Source of the DNA: Defluviitaleaceae bacterium
GTDB lineage: Bacteria > Bacillota > Clostridia > Lachnospirales > WQUN01
NCBI GenBank assembly: GCA_009780315.1
Contig: WRAH01000020.1
Span: 1 to 48,858, forward strand
Reading direction: 5' to 3'
Length of the DNA stretch: 48,858 nucleotides
Positions 34,915 to 43,514 of the stretch are shown here, one piece after another. Numbering within the stretch: the stretch's first letter is position 1; every line of letters begins with the position of its first letter. The notes beneath the pieces were generated by a model. That model ran no database searches, had not been told where the DNA came from, and was given only the letters and a program-made list of their open reading frames with translations. The position numbers and the translations under genes were made by a program.

Positions 34915-36183
34915 ATGAAGAAAAAAGTAATTTTCTTAACATTTTTGCTAGCAGCAATGGCATTTGCTTTAATTGCTTGCAATAATGACAACGAAGAAAC
35001 CGCCGCAACCAATGCAGAGTCAAGTGACAGAGTACTTTCACTGGGCATTTGGGCAGGCAATGAAGCAGAATGGGCATCTATCGAGCGGGTTCGTCAAGAT
35101 TTTGAGGCACAAACAGGTATTACCATCGAATGGCGTTTGTACAATGACCTTAATACACAAATCATGGCAGACCTTGCCGCTGGTACAGCCCCAGACGCAT
35201 TTTACATCGACAGCGGTTTAGCAGAGCAATTTGTTTACATGGGCGTATTAGCCCCTCTTGACCCAGCAACATTTGACACAGCCGCATTTTATCAAAATGT
35301 TTTAGATACCTTTACGTTTAATGGGGTCGTGTATGCCATTCCAAAAGACCAGTCTTCACTGGCAAGGTATGTAAATACAGAACTGCTTAATGCTGTAGGT
35401 TTTGAACTTTCAGACATTCCTGACGACCTTGAAAGTTATCTGGAGTTCCTTCCGCGTCTACAATCTGCCTTAGATGACCACTTTGGCGCAGGTGAAGTAT
35501 TTGCCGCATCAGGTATGTATGAGCCAGCACGGGCATTGCATTTGCTCAATAGAAATGTGAACCCTGTCAATCCAGACGGCTCATCCAACATGGCGCACCC
35601 TGATGTTGTGCGTCATGCAGAATTTATCCACACTCTTTTTGCAACAGGTGCAATGCGTACACCCCAAATGATGGGTTCAGGTTGGAACGGTGAGGCTTTT
35701 GGTACAGGACGCGCAGTGATTATGGAAGAAGGCAACTGGGTTTACAACTTCCTGCGTACCGAGTTTCCAAGCATTTCATTTGAGATTATTCCAATGCCAA
35801 CCTACATGGGTCAGCGTTCCAGCATGATTTTTACAGTGGGCTGGGGTATCAATGTTGACTCACCGAACCAAGACCTTGCAACCGCTTGGATTCAATACAA
35901 AACAGGTGTGGAAGGTATGTACAACTGGTGTGTAGCCGCAGGGCCACTTCCAACCCGCCCAGACGTTGCGGCCGCAATGGCAGCAAATCTGAGTGCAGGG
36001 TTAAATGTTCACATCGCCCAAATTCCATATGCAACCCCTTGGGTATTGGGAAGATTCCAGTCTTTCATCAATGACAGTTATATGAACTATATGTCCGCCG
36101 CCATTGTGGGTGAGATGTCTATTGCTAACGCAATGGAAAATATAGATGCACAAGCCAATTTGCAGATAAACATTGCACGTTAA
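34915..36183 (+). CDS. ABC transporter sugar-binding lipoprotein
   Basis: 422 residues. A lipoprotein signal peptide ends in LIAC (Cys 22 becomes the lipid anchor). The remainder is the MalE-like two-lobed binding protein (SLGIWAGNEAEWASIERVRQ, GTAPDAFYIDSG, AVIMEEGNWVYN). It captures an oligosaccharide outside the membrane and passes it to the two permeases. A palindromic hairpin after its stop codon separates it from the permease genes. Confidence 0.94.
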   Translation: MKKKVIFLTFLLAAMAFALIACNNDNEETAATNAESSDRVLSLGIWAGNEAEWASIERVRQDFEAQTGITIEWRLYNDLNTQIMADLAAGTAPDAFYIDSGLAEQFVYMGVLAPLDPATFDTAAFYQNVLDTFTFNGVVYAIPKDQSSLARYVNTELLNAVGFELSDIPDDLESYLEFLPRLQSALDDHFGAGEVFAASGMYEPARALHLLNRNVNPVNPDGSSNMAHPDVVRHAEFIHTLFATGAMRTPQMMGSGWNGEAFGTGRAVIMEEGNWVYNFLRTEFPSISFEIIPMPTYMGQRSSMIFTVGWGINVDSPNQDLATAWIQYKTGVEGMYNWCVAAGPLPTRPDVAAAMAANLSAGLNVHIAQIPYATPWVLGRFQSFINDSYMNYMSAAIVGEMSIANAMENIDAQANLQINIAR

Positions 36184-36190
36184 AGATACT

Positions 36191-36210
36191 ACCCCCTGAT
36201 ATCAGGGGGT
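36191..36210 (+). terminator. Intercistronic hairpin, partial terminator or mRNA stabiliser
   Basis: ACCCCCTGAT and ATCAGGGGGT form a perfect palindrome eight bases after the binding-protein stop codon, followed by CTCTTTCT. Such hairpins keep binding-protein mRNA more abundant than permease mRNA in other sugar operons. Confidence 0.6.
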
Positions 36211-36246
36211 CTCTTTCTAATATTTTAGCGCAAGGAGGTGCCTTTT

Positions 36247-37146
36247 GTGAAATTAAGCCGCAGAACCAGAGAAACTTTGCAAGGGTATGCATTTGTTGCC
36301 CCTGCTATTGCAACAACAATGATATTTTTAGGGATTGCATCCGTGGCTGTTTTGTTTATGAGTTTTAGTCGGGTAAATATGGTGCAAGGTACTTATGAAT
36401 GGATTGGGCTTAATAATTACCGCGTGGGCTTCACTGATAGTTTGTTACATCGGGCAATAAGGAATACATTGGTGTTTTCAGCAGTGGTTGTGCCTGTGCA
36501 AACCTTTTTGTCATTGGTGGTAGCCGCAGTACTCAATAGCAACATTAAGTTTAAAAAGGCATTTAGAGCCATTATATTTTTGCCCACACTCACATCATCT
36601 GCGGCTCTGACCATGATATTTATGTTTATGTTCAGTATGCGAGGGCCTGTGAACAGTATGTTGATTAGCATGGGTCTTTTAGCCGCCAGCGACCCTATTA
36701 ACTTCCTGCGCAGTAGTGACTGGAGTATGCGGGTGATTATGATTATGAACATTTGGAGTACTATACCATTTTACATGACATTGTATCTGGCATCACTTCA
36801 AGAGTTACCAAACAGCATGTATGAAGCGGCAAGTATTGACGGTGCAAGCGAAGTCAAAAAGTTTTTCTATATTACAATCCCTTATTTACGCCCCATTACC
36901 ACTTTTGTGGTGCTTACAGGGATAATTGGCACAATGCAGATGTTTGACCAAGCGTTTATTTTCAGCGGCGGTGACGGCGGGCCAGCCAGCTCCACTATGA
37001 CTATCGCGCTTTTGATTTACCGTTATGCCTTTGGCCCTGGCTCTGCAATGGGGTATGCGTCTATGATTGCTATATGCTTGATGGTGATTATTCTTACACT
37101 TGCGTTTATTGTCAACCGAATCAATAAAGAAGAAAGGGTGTATTAG
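36247..37146 (+). CDS. ABC sugar permease, MalF type
   Basis: 299 residues with six membrane helices and the EAA loop YEAASIDGASEVKKFFYITI (about 195-214) that docks the ATPase. The start is GTG 36247, eight bases after AAGGAGG; the GTG nine bases earlier lies on that site. It pairs with the MalG-type protein directly downstream, overlapping it by one base. Confidence 0.94.
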   Translation: MKLSRRTRETLQGYAFVAPAIATTMIFLGIASVAVLFMSFSRVNMVQGTYEWIGLNNYRVGFTDSLLHRAIRNTLVFSAVVVPVQTFLSLVVAAVLNSNIKFKKAFRAIIFLPTLTSSAALTMIFMFMFSMRGPVNSMLISMGLLAASDPINFLRSSDWSMRVIMIMNIWSTIPFYMTLYLASLQELPNSMYEAASIDGASEVKKFFYITIPYLRPITTFVVLTGIIGTMQMFDQAFIFSGGDGGPASSTMTIALLIYRYAFGPGSAMGYASMIAICLMVIILTLAFIVNRINKEERVY

Positions 37147-37976
37147 TGGTGGGTAAAAAGTTTAATTTTTGGCGGATTTTTGTGTATTTAATCATGATTA
37201 TTTTTGCATTTGCCACTTTGTACCCCTTTCTTTGGATGATTTCCGCATCATTTATGCCCTTGAGGGAAATTGTAAGCGGCGGAATGCGGCTTATTGCACC
37301 TGATATGAGTTTTGATAGTTATAGGCATATTTTTACTGTCACACAGTTCCCCCGATGGTTTGTGAACTCTTTTGTGGTGGCAAGCATTGGTACACTTTGC
37401 AATATTTTTCTTAATACAATGGCAGGTTATGCCCTTTCACGCTTAGAGTTTAAGGGGCGACAGCAAATTTATTATGCTTTTCTAGCCCTTATTATGATTC
37501 CTGGGCAAGTGTTACTTGTGCCAAATTTCATGCTTTTAAACGCATTGGGTATGATTGATAGCTTTAGCGCGCTTATTGTTCCAGTCATGGTGAATATTAG
37601 CTATATATTCCTCATGCGGCAGTTTTTCATTAACTTCCCCTCAGAATGTGAAGAAGCGGCATATATTGACGGGCTGGGGCGGCTATCATGTTTCTTCCGC
37701 ATATGTATGCCTTTGGCACGGACAGCCATAGCCACACAAGCCATTTTCGTATTTATGAGTTTTTGGAATGAGTTTATTCGTCCTATGCTGTACCTTCGCA
37801 CGATGAGCATGTATACACTGCCTTTGGGTTTGCAGACTTTTCAGTCAAGAGATGAAGGGCAAATGTGGAATCAAATTATGGCGGCGGCAACCATTACTAT
37901 TGTACCCATTATCATTATTTATTTGATTTTCAATAAATATTTCCTTATCGGTATTCGCATGGATGGGGATAAATAG
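37146..37976 (+). CDS. ABC sugar permease, MalG type
   Basis: 276 residues with six membrane helices and the EAA loop CEEAAYIDGLGRLSCFFRIC. The start is GTG 37146 (or the next GTG), after AAAGGG. No ATPase gene follows; a shared MsmK/UgpC-type ATPase encoded elsewhere is usual for such operons. No clear terminator was seen after the stop. Confidence 0.94.
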   Translation: MVGKKFNFWRIFVYLIMIIFAFATLYPFLWMISASFMPLREIVSGGMRLIAPDMSFDSYRHIFTVTQFPRWFVNSFVVASIGTLCNIFLNTMAGYALSRLEFKGRQQIYYAFLALIMIPGQVLLVPNFMLLNALGMIDSFSALIVPVMVNISYIFLMRQFFINFPSECEEAAYIDGLGRLSCFFRICMPLARTAIATQAIFVFMSFWNEFIRPMLYLRTMSMYTLPLGLQTFQSRDEGQMWNQIMAAATITIVPIIIIYLIFNKYFLIGIRMDGDK

Positions 37977-38071
37977 TGACGAAAGTTCATATTCTCATGA
38001 AATAAGACACACTGCTGTCGTGTTTTGTAAGGTATAATGACTTATCAAAATAATGAGAGGAGCATGACAAC

Positions 38072-38470
38072 ATGCTTATGACAGCCATTAGTTTTAAGGG
38101 TAATTGTGATGAAGCGATTACTTACTACAAAGAGGTATTAGGCGCGGAAGTAAAAACGATTAACTATTTCCGCGATGCCCCCCAAGACGTTAATATTGGA
38201 GATTTGAAACCAAATTGTGTATTGTATTCAGAAGTATCCATATTCGGCACACCTATCGTAATGGTTGACGACGAAGACATGCCACAATCAGGTCAACGCT
38301 TTTGGTTGCAACTTACTTTTGACACCCCAGAAGAAGTGACTTCTGTTTTTAACAAACTTGCAGATGGCGGAACGATTGTTAAGGCACTTAAACCAGAATT
38401 TTGGGCGGCTTTAGACGGCAATGTGAATGACCGTTTTGGCGTGCATTGGAGCATTCTAACGAATCACTAA
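38072..38470 (+). CDS. VOC-family (PhnB-like) protein
   Basis: 132 residues with the paired beta-alpha-beta-beta-beta modules of the vicinal-oxygen-chelate fold: FKGNCDEAITYYKEVLGAEV at the start and ELKPEFWAALDGNVNDRFGV-like end. PhnB-type members have no well-defined substrate. GAGGAG lies nine bases before the ATG; a second ATG two codons later is possible. A TATAAT at 38034 may be its -10. It is a single-gene unit ended by a strong terminator. Confidence 0.88.
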   Translation: MLMTAISFKGNCDEAITYYKEVLGAEVKTINYFRDAPQDVNIGDLKPNCVLYSEVSIFGTPIVMVDDEDMPQSGQRFWLQLTFDTPEEVTSVFNKLADGGTIVKALKPEFWAALDGNVNDRFGVHWSILTNH

Positions 38471-38484
38471 ATCACACAACAACT

Positions 38485-38529
38485 AAAAAAATCCTTACCA
38501 CAGCGAAGATACTGGGTAAGGATTTTTTT
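38485..38529. terminator. Bidirectional terminator
   Basis: AAAAAAATCCTTACC and GGTAAGGATTTTTTT form a 15-bp stem with a 15-base loop. It serves the VOC gene and the convergent lipoprotein gene. Confidence 0.88.
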
Positions 38530-38538
38530 ATTGGGCTA

Positions 38539-39408
38539 TTATTCACCTAACTGTTCAACAAATGCTCTAATAGGCAAATCTGCTGGGTTGCCGATTTCTG
38601 GCACGGTGATACCGCCTAAAATCGTCTCACGGCTTGTTGTGTCTACTTGAGACACAGGCACAGAGAAATAAATTTCATCAAGGAAAATTGTAGCGTCTGC
38701 AAAAGCGCGAATGTGCATACGGTTTGTCATGCCAGGGAAGCCTGACGCTTCTAGGTCAATAACGATGTCTTGCATTTCTGTGGTAATGCTTGGGTTGCTT
38801 CCGTCAGCAAGCACTAAGTCAGCAAAGCGGGCTACAAATGATGGGCCATCGTCTGGTACAAAGTGAAGAATCAATCTGTATTCTTCGCCGCCTTCACCGC
38901 CAGCCATGCGGATTGTCATGTATCGCATGAAAGAGATACCATCTAATGACCACATGTCAATCGCTTCGCCCCAGTTACCCATCCAATCATTTACTCTTGT
39001 AAAATAATCATCATAATCGTCAAAATCTTCTGGGTCAAACGCATTGGGTCTAAACTGAATTTGCACCACATCATTTTCTACACTTGCGCGAAGGTTTGCC
39101 CAGTTATCCCACCACATTGGTGCGCCATTTGGGGAAACGCCCGGCATATTGTGAGGGTCACGCCCTACAAAGTTGTTCCAAAGAAACACATCAGGTATTT
39201 CAATGAAAGCGTCTTCTTCAACTTCTTCAGGTTCGTCGGTTTCCTCAGGTGGTGCTGGGGTTGCTTCTGGAGATGGTTCTGGTGTTGATACAGCTTCTGC
39301 CTGATTGTTTGTTGTGTCATTGCCATTGTTTCCACATGCAGAAAGTGCGAAAACCAACATAAGCGCAAGGGCAAAAATAACCGCGCTCATCTTTAAAATG
39401 TCTTTCAT
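38539..39408 (-). CDS. Secreted lipoprotein, possible carbohydrate-binding domain
   Basis: 289 residues. The signal peptide ends with LSAC (lipid-anchored Cys about 25). A Pro/Glu-rich linker (TPEPSPEATPAPPEETDEPE) follows, then a beta-rich domain (about 75-260) with aromatic patches (PMWWDNWANL, WMGNWGEAIDMWS) and the jelly-roll-like ending FADATIFLDEIYFSVP, which suggests sugar binding. The fold is inferred. The start was placed at ATG 39408 after AGGAGAGG; the frame is open to 39450 without a binding site. It is divergent from the beta-helix hydrolase gene and may act with it. Confidence 0.8.
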   Translation of the reverse strand: MKDILKMSAVIFALALMLVFALSACGNNGNDTTNNQAEAVSTPEPSPEATPAPPEETDEPEEVEEDAFIEIPDVFLWNNFVGRDPHNMPGVSPNGAPMWWDNWANLRASVENDVVQIQFRPNAFDPEDFDDYDDYFTRVNDWMGNWGEAIDMWSLDGISFMRYMTIRMAGGEGGEEYRLILHFVPDDGPSFVARFADLVLADGSNPSITTEMQDIVIDLEASGFPGMTNRMHIRAFADATIFLDEIYFSVPVSQVDTTSRETILGGITVPEIGNPADLPIRAFVEQLGE

Positions 39409-39434
39409 AAAAATCCTCTCCTCTTTTAAAATTC

Positions 39435-39448
39435 GATATGAGCATATC
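39435..39448. promoter_or_regulatory. Palindrome over the lipoprotein -10 box
   Basis: GATATG-AG-CATATC, a perfect 6-2-6 palindrome that covers the -10 of the minus-strand promoter. Possible repressor site. It is unlike the operators at 10370, 32192 and 39522. Confidence 0.4.
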
Positions 39449-39469
39449 AATTATAAATAATTTTGTCAA
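39441..39469 (-). promoter_or_regulatory. Promoter of the lipoprotein gene
   Basis: Minus strand TTGACA, 17 bp, TATGCT, about 32 bases before the start codon. Confidence 0.75.
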
Positions 39470-39485
39470 CTCTTGCTAGTTAGCC

Positions 39486-39514
39486 TTGCTTTTTTAGCTG
39501 TTATTCTGTATGAT
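39486..39514 (+). promoter_or_regulatory. Promoter of the beta-helix hydrolase operon
   Basis: TTGCTT, 17 bp, TATGAT, followed seven bases later by the palindromic operator. Confidence 0.65.
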
Positions 39515-39521
39515 GTGCATA

Positions 39522-39535
39522 GTTTATCGCTAAAC
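39522..39535. promoter_or_regulatory. LacI-type operator, same as at 10370
   Basis: GTTTATCGCTAAAC, identical to the site in front of the first GH65 gene except C for T at one central base. It covers the expected transcription start. Confidence 0.65.
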
Positions 39536-39550
39536 CTAAGGAGGCTTCAT

Positions 39551-41065
39551 ATGAAGAAGAAAAATCCTATTTCATTCCCCATCATTTGCCTAGGCGTGCT
39601 TGCAACTTTAAGCGCGGCGTTTACAGCTTTTATGTTTGCGTCAGCATCTGCGCCAAGGGCAAGTGGTAGTACTACGCCAGTGGATAGTGCGCCAATACTT
39701 GTATTATACGATGGACCTTCTACAATGACATCCTCACAAATGGCATCTATTTGGGTGGAAGGTCATGGACTTTTTGTATATGATGTGATGGTTAACCATG
39801 AGCATATTTGGAATGCCAATACCATTCCGTCACGCACGCCTATGACATATTTTGATTTTGAAGGTGAAGTCACCATTGAAGTGGAGCTTCCCGGTCTAGG
39901 TCAAAATATTGACAGTGCTGTTATTCTGCCCGGCACACATGGCATTACACCCCTTGTAGAAAATAACCGCGTGACCTTTACCATTAACGAACCTGGATTT
40001 TACACAGTGGTATTTAACGGCGAAGTCTATCAAGCAACACACATTTTTGCCAATCCGCTGGAAACAGACATTCCTGATAGAAATGACCCCAATGTCATTT
40101 TCATTGAACCAGGGCATTGGGATTTAGACGCGATTGTGCTGCAAAGCGGACAAACCTTGTATATTTCAGGCGGGGCGGTTATCAATTCCGTTGTGGTGGC
40201 AGATGGTGTAGAAGATATAACCATTCGTGGGCGCGGAATCATTTGCGGCGAAGGTTTCCCAGCATGGAATCAACCAGGTGCATATGCTCGCGTCCCCATT
40301 GATATTCGTAACAGTAGAAATATTGTTGCCGAAGGATTCATTCTTATTAACGGGAATGCATGGAAATTTAATTCATTCAACTCTCAAGACTTATTTGCTT
40401 CAAATATCAAAATTATTTCTGGGCGGCAAAATGGTGATGGTTTTACCTTTCAATCCACGCGAAACCACACGGTTGTAGATTCATTTGCCAGAACATGGGA
40501 TGACACATTGGTTATCAAAAACTATGCAGGTTCGTCCAGCGACATTCTTTTTGAGCGTGTACAAGTGTGGACAGACCTTGCACAATCTATGGAAATTGGA
40601 TACGAAACAAATCTTGGGCTTACAATCAATCCACAAATTTACAATGTTACCTTCCGCGATATTTTTGTACTTTATAACAATCATAAGCCCATCATAAGCA
40701 TTCACAACGGTGACGATGCAGATGTGTTTAACATCCTCTACCAAAACATTATTGTAGACAATGCTTTCATGCGCGGCGACCATGGGCACAATAATGAACT
40801 CATTGAATTTCATATGCTTAAAACACACTGGTCAACGGTGTGGGATGAATGGGGTAGTATCAGAGATATCACCATTGATGGACTGATTGTACACAACACC
40901 CTTGACGGACGTGTACCCAACTCAAACTTTTGGGGGCATAATGCCGACCATTTACTTGAAAATGTGACCATGCGCAACATTTATATTCTTGGCGAAAGAA
41001 TCACCAGCCTAGAAGCTCTCAATGCAAATTTAAACGACTATGCTATCAATATAACTATAGAATAG
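39551..41065 (+). CDS. Secreted right-handed beta-helix glycan hydrolase (GH28/GH49-like)
   Basis: 504 residues. An N-terminal membrane/signal segment (about 8-30) is followed by a small beta domain and a parallel beta-helix (from about 205: SGGAVINSVVVADGVEDITI and later IRNSRNIVAEGF). NGDGF near 294 and TWDD near 316 are spaced like the catalytic aspartates of GH28 polygalacturonases and GH49 dextranases/isopullulanases. No lipobox is seen, so it is secreted or held by the N-terminal helix. AAGGAGG lies eight bases before ATG 39551. A CBM-like gene follows after 10 bases. The operator upstream links it to the GH65 phosphorylase, so an alpha-glucan substrate is more likely than pectin; this is inference. 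Confidence 0.82.
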   Translation: MKKKNPISFPIICLGVLATLSAAFTAFMFASASAPRASGSTTPVDSAPILVLYDGPSTMTSSQMASIWVEGHGLFVYDVMVNHEHIWNANTIPSRTPMTYFDFEGEVTIEVELPGLGQNIDSAVILPGTHGITPLVENNRVTFTINEPGFYTVVFNGEVYQATHIFANPLETDIPDRNDPNVIFIEPGHWDLDAIVLQSGQTLYISGGAVINSVVVADGVEDITIRGRGIICGEGFPAWNQPGAYARVPIDIRNSRNIVAEGFILINGNAWKFNSFNSQDLFASNIKIISGRQNGDGFTFQSTRNHTVVDSFARTWDDTLVIKNYAGSSSDILFERVQVWTDLAQSMEIGYETNLGLTINPQIYNVTFRDIFVLYNNHKPIISIHNGDDADVFNILYQNIIVDNAFMRGDHGHNNELIEFHMLKTHWSTVWDEWGSIRDITIDGLIVHNTLDGRVPNSNFWGHNADHLLENVTMRNIYILGERITSLEALNANLNDYAINITIE

Positions 41066-41075
41066 GGTGATTCAC

Positions 41076-41690
41076 ATGAATAAAATATTAGCCTATGTAT
41101 TTTGCGCAATCATTATCCTGTCCATTGGAGCGTCTGCCTTTATTTTCTTCACAGGAACAGGAGGTGTACAGGAAAACTCAAACATTACGATAGTCACAAC
41201 CCCTGACCAAACCGCACCCGAATGGCCAGATGCCATTGTTCATCCACTGGCAAATATGGTTGCCTTGCCCGAAACAGAGAATCTTGCCGCCCTAAGACCT
41301 GTGGTGGCATCCTCCTTTACGGATATTTATATTCCGTCCAATGCAGTGGATGGATATGTAACATCCTATTGGGAAAGTAATGGTTTCCCTGCGGAGTTTA
41401 CAGTAGAACTTGACGGCAACCAAACTTTTCAAACCGTTGCCTTGCGGTTAAATCCATCCTCTTTATGGGAAGCCCGCGGACAAGTTTTTGAGGTACAAGT
41501 TAGCACAGACGGAAATCATTTTACAACCATCGTACCCTCTGACCGTCATGAGTTCGACCCTGAAACAGGCAATACTGTGCGTATAGACTTTGACCAAACA
41601 ACGGCCCAATATGTAAGATTTATCTTTACTGCCAACACAGCCAGCAGAACCAATGGCGCGCAAGTTGCAGAAATTTTAATTTTTGAATAG
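41076..41690 (+). CDS. Membrane-anchored F5/8 type C (CBM32-like) protein
   Basis: 204 residues. An uncleaved or cleaved N-terminal membrane segment (about 4-26), a linker, and one discoidin-like domain (about 65-204) with the typical SNAVDGYVTSYWES and VEVQVSTDGNHFTTI-like strands and the ending AEILIF. Such domains bind galactose, N-acetylglucosamine or other glycans. The start was placed at ATG 41076 after GGGTGA; a GTG nine bases earlier is possible. It is in an operon with the beta-helix enzyme and has no catalytic domain of its own. Confidence 0.85.
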   Translation: MNKILAYVFCAIIILSIGASAFIFFTGTGGVQENSNITIVTTPDQTAPEWPDAIVHPLANMVALPETENLAALRPVVASSFTDIYIPSNAVDGYVTSYWESNGFPAEFTVELDGNQTFQTVALRLNPSSLWEARGQVFEVQVSTDGNHFTTIVPSDRHEFDPETGNTVRIDFDQTTAQYVRFIFTANTASRTNGAQVAEILIFE

Positions 41691-41705
41691 ATGTATAGGT
41701 GAAAC

Positions 41706-41742
41706 GCCACGAATTGCCATTGCGCAATTCGTGGCATTTTTT
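41706..41742 (+). terminator. Intrinsic terminator
   Basis: GCCACGAATTGC and GCAATTCGTGGC form a 12-bp stem followed by six T. Confidence 0.9.
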
Positions 41743-41792
41743 ATATTATAAATACTGTATCAGAAAAATTTTTAAAAAAATCTACAAAAACC

Positions 41793-41818
41793 TGTAACCT
41801 TTTTCGCCAAAGTAAACT
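41793..41818 (+). promoter_or_regulatory. Possible ECF-sigma promoter before the sigma gene
   Basis: TGTAACCTTTTT resembles the -35 of many ECF sigma-dependent promoters; the -10 would lie near AGTAAAC (41811). No sigma-A promoter is seen here, so the sigma factor may drive its own gene. Confidence 0.4.
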
Positions 41819-41842
41819 CCTATGGGTAGATGGGGGATAATG

Positions 41843-43459
41843 ATGATGGATTATCAAATGCTTGCAAGTTTAGTTGAACTTGCAAAGCAAGGTGATTATG
41901 AGGCATTTGCACAAGTTTACGAGGCCCTTTCAAAGCCAGTGTATTATGCAAGCCTGCGCATTACAAAAAATGAAGAAGACGCTCATGATGTAGTGCAAGA
42001 GACTATGATTACTTTGTATAAACATTTGTACACACTTGAAGACAGCAAAGCCGTTGTAGCCTATGTAAACCGTGTGGCATACCACCACTGTATGCATATT
42101 TTACGCAAGAAAAAACACATAGACGACTATGTTGAACCAGATATGAAAAACATGGTAAGCGAAGATGAAGAGTTTTTGCCCGAAACATATTTGGAAACAA
42201 AGGAACAGCGTAATTATTTGGTAGCCTATATTGATGCATTAAGTGAACCTTATCGTATCGTTATTTTGATGTTTTACTACAGTGGGTTTTCTATAAGTCA
42301 AATTGCGAAGACCTTGGGTGTCAATGAAGGTACGGTTAAAACCCGTCTGTCCCGCGCTAGGGCAACGCTCAAAAAAAAGCTGGACGCAGATAAAAAAGAC
42401 TTGAGGTGTATTGTGCCTATTCCTGTACTGACACGCGTATTACAAGCACATGCAGATGAAATTTTTACAACTGAAGTCAGTATTGCATTATGGCAAAGTA
42501 TAGCCACAAAGCTAGGTCTTCCAGCAGATGTTATTGCAAAAACAACATCAACCATCACACCATCACAACCTGAGACAGTGACAGCAACCACTGCTGTAAG
42601 TACAACATCAGCAACGATACCTGCCCTACTGGCAACCACATGTATAATCGCCGCAGTTGGCGGCGGATTATTGCTTTTACATCAAAATGCCGAATCATCT
42701 CCAATGACTACGATATCATCGCCTATCTACGAATCATCCATCACACAGCCATCAAGGCAAGTTTATGAGCATTATATGATTTATGAAGATATCCCTCTAA
42801 CCAGTGATTCTGTTACTTGGGATACAGCACGACCAGAAGCTGACCATCAATACCACACGGCTTTGCCAATTGTATCCGAAAATACATCAGTAGAATATGT
42901 AATGGAAATAGCTCATCCAATTATTTATGACGACGAAGTGTTTTTACATTTTGACAATACCACAGTAGATTTGGATGTGATTATTGACGGAGACGAAGGG
43001 ATGACCTTTGAGCAGTACTATTCCCAGCAAGTTCCTGATGCTGGATTGGAAGCATATGAACCCGAAGTTAGCCACGAGTACTTATATGAAAACTTAATAT
43101 CTGACACTTTGGAAGCACCAGAAATCACACAAGTACCACCGTTGCCGCCAGACATGTCAGAAGAATCAGAAAATACTTACTATCCCGAAATATCCCCCCC
43201 TATAAGACATGCACCACCCCAAGTGACGACATTTGAAGGGGTGTTGCAATACCCTGTAGGCATGGTAGTAACAGCACAACAAATTTTACAAGATACGGGT
43301 ATAAGCCTTTCGCACGAATCAGGGCGGGTATTTGATTTTAATATTGCCCACTTAGACCTTGTTGATTTTAATACCCCAAACCGCTATGTCGTTCATGCCC
43401 AAGTGTTAGAAGATGGCGCAGTAGTGGTTCAGTTGGTCGTGATTATAGAAGTTATCTAA
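41843..43459 (+). CDS. ECF sigma factor fused to a membrane anchor and outside domain
   Basis: About 538 residues. Residues 8-80 form sigma region 2 ([17 protein letters not shown]) and 125-178 region 4 ([20 protein letters not shown]). A linker of about 80 residues follows, then a single membrane helix at about 259-279 ([20 protein letters not shown]), an acidic Pro/Thr-rich stretch and a C-terminal Ig-like domain (about 462-538: [26 protein letters not shown] strands). Normal ECF factors end after region 4 at about 180 residues. The outside part probably holds the sigma at the membrane and senses a surface signal. The start is one of three ATGs (41840-41848) after GGGGGA. The adhesin genes follow directly. 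Confidence 0.88.
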   Translation: MMDYQMLASLVELAKQGDYEAFAQVYEALSKPVYYASLRITKNEEDAHDVVQETMITLYKHLYTLEDSKAVVAYVNRVAYHHCMHILRKKKHIDDYVEPDMKNMVSEDEEFLPETYLETKEQRNYLVAYIDALSEPYRIVILMFYYSGFSISQIAKTLGVNEGTVKTRLSRARATLKKKLDADKKDLRCIVPIPVLTRVLQAHADEIFTTEVSIALWQSIATKLGLPADVIAKTTSTITPSQPETVTATTAVSTTSATIPALLATTCIIAAVGGGLLLLHQNAESSPMTTISSPIYESSITQPSRQVYEHYMIYEDIPLTSDSVTWDTARPEADHQYHTALPIVSENTSVEYVMEIAHPIIYDDEVFLHFDNTTVDLDVIIDGDEGMTFEQYYSQQVPDAGLEAYEPEVSHEYLYENLISDTLEAPEITQVPPLPPDMSEESENTYYPEISPPIRHAPPQVTTFEGVLQYPVGMVVTAQQILQDTGISLSHESGRVFDFNIAHLDLVDFNTPNRYVVHAQVLEDGAVVVQLVVIIEVI

Positions 43460-43514
43460 AGACTTAAAGTGGCGTGTAGCTACCCAATATATTTTTTACA
43501 AGGAGGATACTGAT

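Noticed and set aside
38008..38034. ACAC...GTGT hairpin after the ABC permease considered as a terminator
   Set aside because: Four-base arms with a long loop are too weak to support the call.
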